DNA of 64,000 nt from Rhizobium sp. BT04 (GTDB lineage: Bacteria > Pseudomonadota > Alphaproteobacteria > Rhizobiales > Rhizobiaceae): the NCBI RefSeq assembly GCF_030053135.1, contig NZ_CP125652.1, positions 3,094,501 through 3,158,500 of the forward strand, written 5' to 3'. Positions 1 to 7,754 of the stretch are shown one piece after another. Under the pieces are notes generated by a model, which was not told where the DNA came from, searched no databases, and was given only the letters and a program-made list of their open reading frames with translations. The translations under genes were made by a program, and so were the position numbers. Positions within the stretch are counted from its first letter, which is position 1. The number at the start of each line of letters is the position of its first letter.

Positions 1-1124
1 ACGAACAGCACCGCGCAGCAGGTCATGATGATGATGCCGAGATGCGGATGCACAAAATAGACGACGACCACAAAGAATGGCATCAGCGGCGCGTCGAGAA
101 ACGCAATCAGCGTGCCCGAGGTCAGGAAGCCGCGCAGCAGCTGCAGATCCTGCAGCGTTTGATAATCTTTGCCGCTGCCATGCAGCGACGCCCGCGCCGC
201 AGCGCTGAGGATCGGCGCGCCGAGCTGCACTTCGAGCTCCACCGCGGTACGCATCAGGATGAAGCGCCTGATGGTGTCCATGAAGGCCTGCAGCAGCACG
301 GCGCCGAGCACGGCGATCGAGAGCATGACGAGCGTGTCGATGGAGCGGCTGGTCAGCACGCGGTCGGATATCTGGAAGAGATAGAGCGGGATTGCCAGCA
401 GCAGCACGTTGATGGCGATCGTGAACATCATGACCACCACCATGTTGCGGCGGACTGCCGCCATGCCGCGCGCGAGGCTGGCGGCGAAATTCACAGGCTC
501 GCTGCGCTTGTGAAATCCGCCGCCGCTTCCCCCGCCCCCGCCCCCGCCGCCCCCGGGATCGGAATCTTTGCCGTTTCCGCCGCCGCCGGTACGCAGCCGA
601 CGGTCGGTTTCGCTGATCGGGCCACGCTCGCCTTCGATGGTCTTGCCGAAGGGCATCGTCGGGTTCGATTTGAGCTCGGTCTTCTCCTTCGGCAGTTCAG
701 GCGGCAATTCGGGCACCGCCCGCGCTTCGATCGGCGGCTGCACGGGTGCTTCCGCCGCTCTTGCTGCAGCCGGGCTCTGCGCCATCGCGGCGGGAGGCGC
801 CGCTTCTGTATTCGAGGCTTCCGGCGAGGCTTTCGGCGAGGCTGCCGGCACGACCGTCATTTGCGGAAAGGGCGCCTGCACCACAGCTGCCCGCGCCGTA
901 TCGGCAGCGGCGCTTGCTGCGACTTGGGCCGTCTGCTTGCGATCGGGAGATGGAGCTGAAGGGGAGACGCCGCTGAGCCGGCGAAGGTTCTCGACCGCTT
1001 CGTCGATTGTCGAGATGCACAGCGCGGCTGTCGCCGCTTCCGAGGGAGCAGTGGAAGGTATACTGCCCGACCTCAAATCGAGGGCGCTGCCGGCGGCAAA
1101 GACTTGTTTCGACATCTGGTTCAT
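1..1124 (-). CDS. Type I secretion system permease/ATPase, 3' end outside window
   Basis: An open frame of 374 codons enters from the left edge and starts at ATG 1124, with AAGGGAA upstream. Residues 1-205 are a low-complexity Ala/Pro extension ending in a run of nine glycines (191-199). From about residue 210 the sequence matches the membrane domain of PrtD/LapB-type exporters: membrane segments near 228-252 and 262-285, then the family signature LLRGFLTSGTLIAFLDAP (329-346) and another segment. The ATPase domain lies beyond the window. Such proteins form an inner-membrane exporter with an HlyD-like adaptor and TolC. Two acidic repeat proteins lie directly upstream in the same direction and are likely substrates. 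Family exporters usually begin close to the first helix, so the long extension is the odd part. The family assignment is firm; the substrate link is inferred. Confidence 0.88.
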   Translation of the reverse strand, partial: MNQMSKQVFAAGSALDLRSGSIPSTAPSEAATAALCISTIDEAVENLRRLSGVSPSAPSPDRKQTAQVAASAAADTARAAVVQAPFPQMTVVPAASPKASPEASNTEAAPPAAMAQSPAAARAAEAPVQPPIEARAVPELPPELPKEKTELKSNPTMPFGKTIEGERGPISETDRRLRTGGGGNGKDSDPGGGGGGGGGSGGGFHKRSEPVNFAASLARGMAAVRRNMVVVMMFTIAINVLLLAIPLYLFQISDRVLTSRSIDTLVMLSIAVLGAVLLQAFMDTIRRFILMRTAVELEVQLGAPILSAAARASLHGSGKDYQTLQDLQLLRGFLTSGTLIAFLDAPLMPFFVVVVYFVHPHLGIIIMTCCAVLF

Positions 1125-1149
1125 CGTGATTCCCTTGGAATATCTAGGG

Positions 1150-3195
1150 TCAAGCGGTGATGGCTTGCATGACGTCGACGGGATGCGACGACCATGAAAG
1201 GTCATGTCCTGCATTGATCAAACCATCGGCGGAATCGCCGCCCGACGGATCGTCGTCATCGAGAAAGGCGATGACTTCGTTGGCGAGCCTGTCGTCGGCC
1301 GGTTGCGGCTGTGTCGTATCGTGCTCCACCAGGCCGCCCTGAATGAGGATGGCGTCCGAATAGAGCTGGCCTGCCAGATAGATGGTCTGGCCAAAACTGT
1401 CATAGTCGATGATCTCGGCGATGTTGACGACGGCATTGCTGCCGGTGTCGATCGTCACCATTGCGTCGGGATTGTTCTTGAGGAGCGTCGATGCAGCCTG
1501 GGTCACATCGTCGGAATCGCCGAGGATGCTGACCTGTTTTATGATCGTCATGTCGTAGAGATTGCCGGTGATGTAGAGCACGTTGAGACCGGCATATCCT
1601 TGGAAGTTCACATCGAACGACAGCCCTTCCGGCATATTGGGATCGCGATCCTCGATCGCCTTCTGCGTTTCGACCATATAGTCCGGCATCGCCTCGAACG
1701 GGCTGCCTGTCCCGACATTGTGGATCGAGGCGAAATTCCAGATCAGGTTGTTGCCGGTCTGTATGTCGGCACCGTCTTCCGCCCGCACCCAGTCATTGTC
1801 GTAGAGCAGCGAGATCTGTGTGATGCTGTTGATGTCGAGCACATTGCCGCCGATGATCACCAGATCATACTGCATGCCCATCCCGAAAAAGGAGGAGAAG
1901 TTGATGGAGGTATTGCCGCCCGTCAGAACCGTGGTTTCGGATCCCGAGGTGGTGACCGTCATCGTGTCGTTGTCGCTGACGAAATGATACTGCTCGACCC
2001 ACTGTACGAAGGAGACATCGCCATCGATGACACTGACGCGCCAGCTGGTCGGGAAGGTCGGATCGGCAGCATCGATTTCGGCACGGCTCGACGTATCGAA
2101 GGTGCTTTGTTGGAAGACGGCGATATTCTTGGCGATCGTGCCCGCCTCCTCGGCCGAATGGCCCGATGAGCGCAGCGCCGCGTCGATCTCGTCGTTATCG
2201 CTGTAGACAAAGGATTGGGAAACCGCGTCGATCTGGTGGTAGTCGCCCATGACGGCGGTGACCGAGGCGATGACGCCGGTGTTGATCACCGCGGCGACGT
2301 TGACGACGACGTTCGCACCGGCCGTTACATCGAGGCTGTTGCCGCTCGGCTCGGTCTGCCCGACGGATGAATTGCTGTCGTCGGGTTCCTCGGGGATCTT
2401 GGCGAGACCGCGGTCGGGCAGGAAGTCATCGAGGACGGGTATCTCGGCCTCGACCTTGCCGTTGACGCAGATGCTGTTGATCTCGGGATCGACGCGGATG
2501 AAACTATGCGTGGCGTCGGCGCTGGGCGAGGTTGCTCCACTGTCCTCGGTATCCTCGGTGTCCCCGCTGTCCTCGGTATTCTGGGCATTCTGGATATAGT
2601 TTTCGAGATCCTGGGCGATCTTCAGCGCGTCATCATAGGTATCGATTCGCTGGAGGTCCGAAAACGGCGTGAAGACTTCGGCCTTGGTACTGAACTCCGC
2701 CAGCCGCTCGATGACGAAAGCCGTGTCCCGGGGAGCGTGGATGCCGTCTGTCATATCGAGATAGTCGTCGTCGTAAAGGACGTTGACCTGGAGGACATGG
2801 CTGATCCCCGAACCCGGCCCGGCAAAGACGTTCAGCTCCGGCTCATCCGACAGCACGATATCAGTCGCCTCACCGAAATGCGGTAACCGTATGTCCCTTG
2901 CCGCAATCGCCGCAAGCTTCTCGAGACTCTCTTCGAAGACGCGGCCCAAATGGTGCGCCGGACCATATTCGATATCGTAACTGCCGCTTTTGTAGATGAT
3001 GCCGGGATCGTAGTCCTTGAGCAGGAGATGGGACGAGAAGCCCGCGGTAAAAGCGTCCTGATCCGGCAGAGCCGGCCCGTCTTCGCCCGGTCCTGCGCCT
3101 TCGGCATATTTGGTGCGCGCCCTCATCTCTTCCGTGGTCATCTCGAAGAGACCGATGAAGTGGGCAATGATTTCCGAAATCTTCTCGATATGCAT
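1150..3195 (-). CDS. Repeat-containing acidic protein, likely type I secretion substrate
   Basis: This 681-residue protein has no signal peptide. Its start has GGGAGG nine bases upstream. A module recurs about four times, near residues 290-336, 425-468, 479-563 (with an insertion) and 583-626. Its pattern is T-G-x-N-x3-N-x-A-x-I, a gap, then G-x2-Y-D-x3-I-x-Q, ending in D-N-D or D-S-D. A partial form occurs around 112-145. Residues 205-225 are a Glu/Asp/Thr/Ser linker. The C-terminus (INAGHDLSW and on to the end) resembles AGHDLTFNL inside the neighbouring gene. Acidic, calcium-site-like repeats without a Sec signal beside a type I exporter are typical of RTX-like cargo, but no GGxGxD nonapeptides are present. 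Databases call relatives only type I secretion protein, as far as I recall. The function is unknown. Confidence 0.72.
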   Translation of the reverse strand: MHIEKISEIIAHFIGLFEMTTEEMRARTKYAEGAGPGEDGPALPDQDAFTAGFSSHLLLKDYDPGIIYKSGSYDIEYGPAHHLGRVFEESLEKLAAIAARDIRLPHFGEATDIVLSDEPELNVFAGPGSGISHVLQVNVLYDDDYLDMTDGIHAPRDTAFVIERLAEFSTKAEVFTPFSDLQRIDTYDDALKIAQDLENYIQNAQNTEDSGDTEDTEDSGATSPSADATHSFIRVDPEINSICVNGKVEAEIPVLDDFLPDRGLAKIPEEPDDSNSSVGQTEPSGNSLDVTAGANVVVNVAAVINTGVIASVTAVMGDYHQIDAVSQSFVYSDNDEIDAALRSSGHSAEEAGTIAKNIAVFQQSTFDTSSRAEIDAADPTFPTSWRVSVIDGDVSFVQWVEQYHFVSDNDTMTVTTSGSETTVLTGGNTSINFSSFFGMGMQYDLVIIGGNVLDINSITQISLLYDNDWVRAEDGADIQTGNNLIWNFASIHNVGTGSPFEAMPDYMVETQKAIEDRDPNMPEGLSFDVNFQGYAGLNVLYITGNLYDMTIIKQVSILGDSDDVTQAASTLLKNNPDAMVTIDTGSNAVVNIAEIIDYDSFGQTIYLAGQLYSDAILIQGGLVEHDTTQPQPADDRLANEVIAFLDDDDPSGGDSADGLINAGHDLSWSSHPVDVMQAITA

Positions 3196-3236
3196 GGTTC
3201 GGCCCTCCCATTCGAAATGACGATCGGCCTTGGAGG

Positions 3237-3313
3237 GGCTCCCGTCGGGAGCCGTGGTGTGGTCGTCAAACCGTTTTCAAGCAGTCAAACTGCACCGACT
3301 GGAGCCGGTGCAG
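3237..3313 (-). promoter_or_regulatory. Two hairpins between the two putative cargo genes
   Basis: Two perfect stems occur in the 144-bp spacer: CTGCACCG/CGGTGCAG (3290-3297 with 3306-3313) and GGCTCCC/GGGAGCC (3237-3243 with 3247-3253). On the minus strand they lie after the 317-residue gene and before the Shine-Dalgarno sequence of the 681-residue gene. Neither is followed by a clear T run. They could act as an attenuator or as 3'-end stabilisers that set unequal expression of the two genes. Confidence 0.5.
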
Positions 3314-3339
3314 TTCCTCTTGGTCGTTGGAGGTCAGTG

Positions 3340-4293
3340 TCAGGTGCTGGTATCCTCGCCGACGTCGGAGACATGAGAATTGCCGCCGATGACGCTGGAG
3401 TCGACCGTGTTGCTGAGCAGGTTCGCGCCCTGAACGAGTTCGAGGTGGAAGCCGGAATTGGCAAGGATTGCCGAAGCATCGGCCGCGCTCGATCCTGTGG
3501 CGTCGTCGCCGGCCTTGAGATCCCAGCCCCTGCCGTCCATCTCCATGCCTTCTGCGCTGTCGGCGGTGCCGGCATTGGCATTCAGGTGGTTCTGGGCGCC
3601 TTCGTTCTCCATCTTGATGTTCCAGGCACTATCCTGGTCAGCCAGATGGTTCGCCTGGACGGCGCTGAAACCGCTGTCGTTGCCTGCGCCGCTCAGCGAA
3701 TTGTTGAGGATGTTGTCGACGTCGAGTGTGAAAGAGAAGTCGTCGCCGAGGTTGAAGGTAAGGTCATGGCCGGCAACGCCGAGGTTGTCGAAGTCCTTAA
3801 CGTCCTCGATGACGGCGAAATCGGTGTCCGTCTTGTTGAAGCTCTCTGACGTATTATTGCTGTCGGAAATTGTCTTGGTATCGGTATCCGTGATGGTCTT
3901 GGTATCGGTGTCGGTGATCGTCTTGATGTCGATGTCGTTGTCGCTGTACGACTTGCTGTCATAGCTCCAGTCGTAATCGTTTTTGGTATCGGTGATCGTC
4001 GTGGTCTTGGTGCTCGTATCGTCGTCGGACTTGTAGCTCCAGTCGTAGTCGTTGTCGCGGTTGTCGCCGTTATTGGCAGACACATCGATGTCGGCCTTGA
4101 CGTCCACATCGACGCTGTTGTCGGTATTGTCGCGATTATCGCCGTTGGCGACGCCGACATAACCGGTCGAGCCGTCGTCGACTTCAGTGGAGTTGACAGC
4201 GCTGTTGGCAAAACCGTCGGCCAGCGCCCCGACCTTCGTGATTTCGATTTCGTCGCCCGGGGATTTCGGGTCGGGCTTATGGTCGTCGGACAT
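3340..4293 (-). CDS. Asp/Ser/Thr-rich low-complexity protein, likely type I secretion substrate
   Basis: The protein has 317 residues and is extremely acidic, with no Sec signal and almost no Cys. Short internal repeats are visible: NGDNRDN at 50-56 and 75-81, NDYDWSY at 81-87 and 105-111, and TITDTDTK tandemly at 125-140. The C-terminal third is less repetitive and holds AGHDLTFNL (174-182) and a final HLELVQGANLLSN block (283-295). It lies upstream of and co-directional with the other acidic repeat protein and the exporter gene, so it is probably the first gene of a secretion operon. Its composition resembles calcium-binding or adhesin-like surface proteins. I recognise no named domain, and the cargo role is inferred from context. 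Confidence 0.68.
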   Translation of the reverse strand: MSDDHKPDPKSPGDEIEITKVGALADGFANSAVNSTEVDDGSTGYVGVANGDNRDNTDNSVDVDVKADIDVSANNGDNRDNDYDWSYKSDDDTSTKTTTITDTKNDYDWSYDSKSYSDNDIDIKTITDTDTKTITDTDTKTISDSNNTSESFNKTDTDFAVIEDVKDFDNLGVAGHDLTFNLGDDFSFTLDVDNILNNSLSGAGNDSGFSAVQANHLADQDSAWNIKMENEGAQNHLNANAGTADSAEGMEMDGRGWDLKAGDDATGSSAADASAILANSGFHLELVQGANLLSNTVDSSVIGGNSHVSDVGEDTST

Positions 4294-5127
4294 GCAGTCT
4301 CTCCAGAAAAAAACCGGAGCAGCTTTTCGAAATCCCTCTCATCTCAAATGGGATTTTGCTCGCGCTCGCTCCGATGCGGTTAACATCGGCAGATGTATTC
4401 GATACCAGTCATCTGCAGCTTGATCGCGATTTGTTGGATCAAATCGATGGTATTGGGAACGTACGTACTCAGTACAAGGCCGCACAAATCCACCTCCTCA
4501 TCCTGGAGCGGATAAGGAGTATTCAGGCGTTCTTTTCGTTGAGTTGCCCTAAATGGAGGTCATGTATCAAAAACGCACACAGATACATAGCTTTTCCACG
4601 TCGCCACTTGGGAGACGATCACAGATTGCTGGAAAAATTGCGGATGCGATAGATATCAATTCGGGCTAAGGCATATCGGCCGCATCCGGCTAGCCTCCTG
4701 TCGGTGCTAGGTCGAGACCTCTTCGGTGGGGCGTGGCCGAGCCACGAGAACCCAGAGCCTCCTGCATTCGCCGCTGGGTTGAGCGGTGTCTTTCGACGAT
4801 CGCCTGTCTCATATCCGACACTTGACGCATGCCGAAAATATAACAATCTGTACTGAAATATTACATCAAGCGCTCATCTATAGTGAGAGCAAATATAACC
4901 TTGAAGTATCAATCACAGTAAAAATGCAACCAACGCTTTGTATATTATCGTTTTTTGCCCGCTAAAACTAATCACTTTGGGCCATTTCCTTCCTTCTCAA
5001 TCCGTATTAACATAATTAAGAAATGTCTAAAAAATAAAGCGGTGACATCAGGGGCCGGCATTTCATACTATTTAATACCCGCCATCGCTCCACGTTTGAG
5101 TAAAGTGTAACGCTAGGGGAGGCGAAT
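4294..5127. other. Long divergent intergenic region with hairpins
   Basis: This 834-bp region separates the minus-strand secretion genes from the plus-strand LuxR gene. The part from about 4640 to 4830 is GC-rich and carries several short perfect hairpins: GCCG/CGGC (4679-4690), AGGTC/GACCT (4710-4721) and CGTGGC/GCCACG (4732-4746). From about 4830 to 5110 it is AT-rich and probably holds the luxR promoter. Open frames here have poor coding character. A small RNA or a dispersed palindromic repeat are the best guesses for the GC-rich part. Confidence 0.45.
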
Positions 5128-5910
5128 ATGTTCATGACAGGCTCAGGAATGGAGAATGCGGACCAGGGAGGGAAGTTGGGTTCGTCAGGAAATACTATAC
5201 TGGTGGTCGCCAAGGCGGATCTGTTTTCAGAATGCATGGTAGAAGCGCTGGCGAAGAAATTTCCGAATTGTGAAGTGTCAAGCATAACGAGCACAAAGCC
5301 GATGTTGGAAAAGGACAGCGGCGATATGAAGCTCGTCTTATTCTATCATATACCTGCGCCGGAGCTTCATGAGGCGCTGCAGGCTGCCCGAGAAAACCAC
5401 CCGGAAACCTCTGTCGGACTGGTCGTCGAAGCGATCGACATGCTCGAGCCCTATGTCAGCCGGCTGGTCGAGGCAAGGATCATCGACGGCGTCCTGCCGC
5501 TCAACCTGCGGCTCGATGTCTTCATGGCCGCGGTGGATCTGCTGATGAAGGGCGGCGAACATTTTCCGTCAGCGCTGCTCAATCGCCTGACCAACAAGAA
5601 CGCCCAGCTGGAGCCCTCGCTCTATCAGACGAAGTCGGTCGATGCGGCGCGCACCAATGCGCTGAAGTTGAGACGCGACAGCATCTCCGCTTTGACCACC
5701 CGGGAGGTCCAGATCCTGGACCTCATCTGCAAGGGCACGCAAAACAAGATCATCGCCGACAAGCTGCATCTTTCCGAAAACACGGTGAAGGTTCATGTCC
5801 GCAACATCTACAAGAAGATGAACGTACGAAACCGCACGGAGGCGGCATCCCGTTTCTTCAACGAGCATCCGGCCGGCGATGACGACATGTCCGGCCGGTG
5901 GCGCAATTGA
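5128..5910 (+). CDS. LuxR/NarL-family transcriptional regulator with degenerate receiver
   Basis: The protein has 260 residues and a strong Shine-Dalgarno GGGGAGG before ATG 5128. The C-terminal part (about 188-240) is a GerE/LuxR helix-turn-helix: LTTREVQILDLICKG, then LHLSENTVKVHVRNIYKKM. The N-terminal 120 residues have a receiver-like alternation (ILVVAKADLF, KLVLFYH), but the place where a phosphorylated Asp should stand reads FYHI, so classical phosphorylation looks impossible. This layout resembles CsgD-like regulators of surface structures. It is flanked by a secretion locus and a polysaccharide operon, either of which could be its target; no direct evidence decides. Family confidence is high. 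Confidence 0.86.
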   Translation: MFMTGSGMENADQGGKLGSSGNTILVVAKADLFSECMVEALAKKFPNCEVSSITSTKPMLEKDSGDMKLVLFYHIPAPELHEALQAARENHPETSVGLVVEAIDMLEPYVSRLVEARIIDGVLPLNLRLDVFMAAVDLLMKGGEHFPSALLNRLTNKNAQLEPSLYQTKSVDAARTNALKLRRDSISALTTREVQILDLICKGTQNKIIADKLHLSENTVKVHVRNIYKKMNVRNRTEAASRFFNEHPAGDDDMSGRWRN

Positions 5911-6023
5911 TCTGCAGCGCCGCGCCTCTTTTCAGGCGCGCGAAGCACGTTGTAGCCCTTTGAATTGCTGCATGATTTGCGGACAGATTCCGATTGAAGG
6001 AATTATGCAGTGGTCCTGTTGCT

Positions 6024-6344
6024 TCAGATTGAGGGGCGTGCAAAGCAGCGCGACTTCTGTCCGAAGCCGCTTGGAGAACAGATGTAGGGCGCTGAACCGT
6101 GATAGGCGACGCGAACCGTTGCCGCAGCCGGGCGTTCGGGCCGATTTGCCGGATAGGCATAGGCTTTCGAAACACGCGGCGCCTCGACCACGACGACGTT
6201 CTTTTTGGTGACGGCGGCTATGTCGTCGTTAGCGACCGTGCATGCCGTCGGTCCGATCGCAAGAAGCGTCGTTCCCCCGGCGAAGATCGCAATATGAAAT
6301 AGACGCCAGCCTTTCGGCTGTGTCGCATCTTGTTTTTTCAACAT
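6024..6344 (-). CDS. Small conserved rhizobial exported protein
   Basis: The protein has 106 residues and starts at ATG 6344 with GAGGGG eleven bases upstream. The frame stays open further upstream, but the added residues are unlike a protein start. A hydrophobic segment (about 15-35, LFHIAIFAGGTTLLAIGPTA) followed by Cys suggests a signal peptide or lipoprotein, although the lipobox is not canonical. The end of the protein, PYICSPSGFGQKSRCFAR, is a motif I recall from many short uncharacterised rhizobial proteins; its two cysteines could form a disulfide. It is transcribed away from the polysaccharide operon and converges on the luxR gene. No function is known. Confidence 0.7.
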   Translation of the reverse strand: MLKKQDATQPKGWRLFHIAIFAGGTTLLAIGPTACTVANDDIAAVTKKNVVVVEAPRVSKAYAYPANRPERPAAATVRVAYHGSAPYICSPSGFGQKSRCFARPSI

Positions 6345-6730
6345 GGCCAAAACCCCTCGCATATGGCGTTTCCGGATGCAAGCCCGGTCGCGCAATTCAG
6401 CGCGGCCAACCTTCCCCATGACTTCTACACCAGCTTCATTGAGTGAAGCTTGAGTTCTGTCGGATGCAAGTTGCAAGTGCAAAATCGACGGAAAGTGATT
6501 AATCATCTGTTATTTTGAAGAATAGTTGCGTAGTTATTTCGGATAATTGGAGTTTTTGAAGTTGACCACGGCTGTTATCGTCTTATCATTTAAATAGTAA
6601 TTCTATTAACAGAAGAATAACTCAAAAGTTATTCATGTCGTAGCGGCCATAAAGCGGATATCGGCAATATAAAGTAGACATGCAGTGCATAAACAAATCA
6701 AAAGACTAAAAATATGGGAAGGGGTTTGTA
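6345..6730. other. Divergent AT-rich promoter region
   Basis: These 386 bp separate the small exported-protein gene from the polysaccharide operon. The part from 6480 to 6730 is markedly AT-rich compared with the flanking genes and contains the inverted repeat listed separately. No convincing coding frame is present. It presumably holds both divergent promoters. Confidence 0.55.
6615..6634. promoter_or_regulatory. Perfect inverted repeat upstream of polysaccharide operon
   Basis: GAATAACT, spacer CAAA, AGTTATTC form a perfect 8-bp dyad about 97 bp before the first gene of the uxs1 operon. This is the size and symmetry expected for a dimeric regulator site, for example of the nearby LuxR protein, but the cognate factor cannot be read from the sequence. 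Confidence 0.5.
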
Positions 6731-7753
6731 ATGCGTAGTTTCGTTCCCAGCGAAGGCTATTCTCAAATATCAGGCATGCCGGTGCCCCAGGAGCCGCGCA
6801 CCGTCCTGGTAAACGGCGGGGCCGGCTTCCTCGGCTCGCATCTCTGCGAAAGACTCCTGCAGCGCGGCCATAAAGTCATATGTCTCGATAATTTTTCGAC
6901 CGGCCGCCGCGTGAATGTCGATCACCTCGCCTCGAACACCCGCTTCCACATCGTCGAGCACGATGTCCGCCGGCCTTTCGATATCGAGGCGTCACTCATC
7001 TTCAACTTCGCCTCGCCCGCCTCTCCGCCCGATTATCAGCGGGACCCGGTCGGCACGCTGCTGACCAACGTACTCGGCGCCGTCAATACCCTGGATTGCG
7101 CGCGAAAGACCGGTGCAGTCGTCGTCCAGTCGTCGACATCGGAGGTCTATGGCGACCCGAACCAGAGCCCGCAACACGAATCCTATTGCGGCAATGTCAA
7201 CCCGATCGGCCCGCGCGGCTGTTACGATGAAGGCAAGCGCGGCGCCGAAACCCTGTTTTTCGACTATCACAGAACTTACGGCATCGACATCAAGGTCGGC
7301 CGCATCTTCAACACCTACGGTCCGCGCATGCGCCCGGACGATGGGCGGGTGGTCTCCAATTTCATCGTGCAGGCCCTGCGCAATGCCGATCTGACGATCT
7401 ATGGCGATGGCGAGCAGACCCGCTCCTTCTGCTATGTCGACGATCTCGTCGAAGGTTTCCTGCGGTTCTCGGCCGCCGGCAGCGCCTGCAACGGCCCGAT
7501 CAACCTCGGCAACCCGGCCGAGTTCACCGTTCGCCGCCTGGCGGAAATCGTTCGGGACCTGACGAATTCGCGTTCCCGGATCGTCCACCTGCCGCGGGTC
7601 GTCGACGACCCCCGCCAGCGGCGGCCGGATATTTCCCGGGCCGCGGCCGAGCTCGGCTGGCAGCCGCGCATCGGGCTCGAAACCGGCCTGGCCCGCACCG
7701 TCGACTATTTCGACGGCGTGCTTGCCGGCACAGAGAAGGCGGAGGTCGTATGA
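6731..7753 (+). CDS. uxs1: UDP-glucuronate decarboxylase (UDP-xylose synthase)
   Basis: The enzyme (340 residues) is predicted to convert UDP-glucuronate to UDP-xylose in the cytoplasm. It is an extended short-chain dehydrogenase/reductase with the NAD motif GGAGFLG (29-35), STSEVYGDP (135-143), the catalytic Tyr-x3-Lys in CYDEGKR (Y165, K169) and the UXS signature RIFNTYGPRM followed by DGRVVSNFI. These match UDP-xylose synthases better than dTDP-glucose dehydratases. The Shine-Dalgarno GGAAGGGG precedes ATG 6731. It is the first gene of a five-gene operon with an epimerase, a GT2, a small secreted protein and a glycosidase. That order recalls uxs1-uxe of Sinorhizobium meliloti, where the product feeds an arabinose-containing polysaccharide. 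Confidence 0.88.
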   Translation: MRSFVPSEGYSQISGMPVPQEPRTVLVNGGAGFLGSHLCERLLQRGHKVICLDNFSTGRRVNVDHLASNTRFHIVEHDVRRPFDIEASLIFNFASPASPPDYQRDPVGTLLTNVLGAVNTLDCARKTGAVVVQSSTSEVYGDPNQSPQHESYCGNVNPIGPRGCYDEGKRGAETLFFDYHRTYGIDIKVGRIFNTYGPRMRPDDGRVVSNFIVQALRNADLTIYGDGEQTRSFCYVDDLVEGFLRFSAAGSACNGPINLGNPAEFTVRRLAEIVRDLTNSRSRIVHLPRVVDDPRQRRPDISRAAAELGWQPRIGLETGLARTVDYFDGVLAGTEKAEVV

Positions 7754-7754
7754 G

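Noticed and set aside
3870..4100. Short tandem repeats resembling a CRISPR array
   Set aside because: They are in-frame repeats of the acidic protein (TITDTDTK and NDYDWSY). There are no unique spacers of constant length and no cas genes.
4619..4846. Minus-strand frame of 75 codons in the long gap
   Set aside because: It is a low-complexity translation of the hairpin region, with no Shine-Dalgarno and no recognisable domain.
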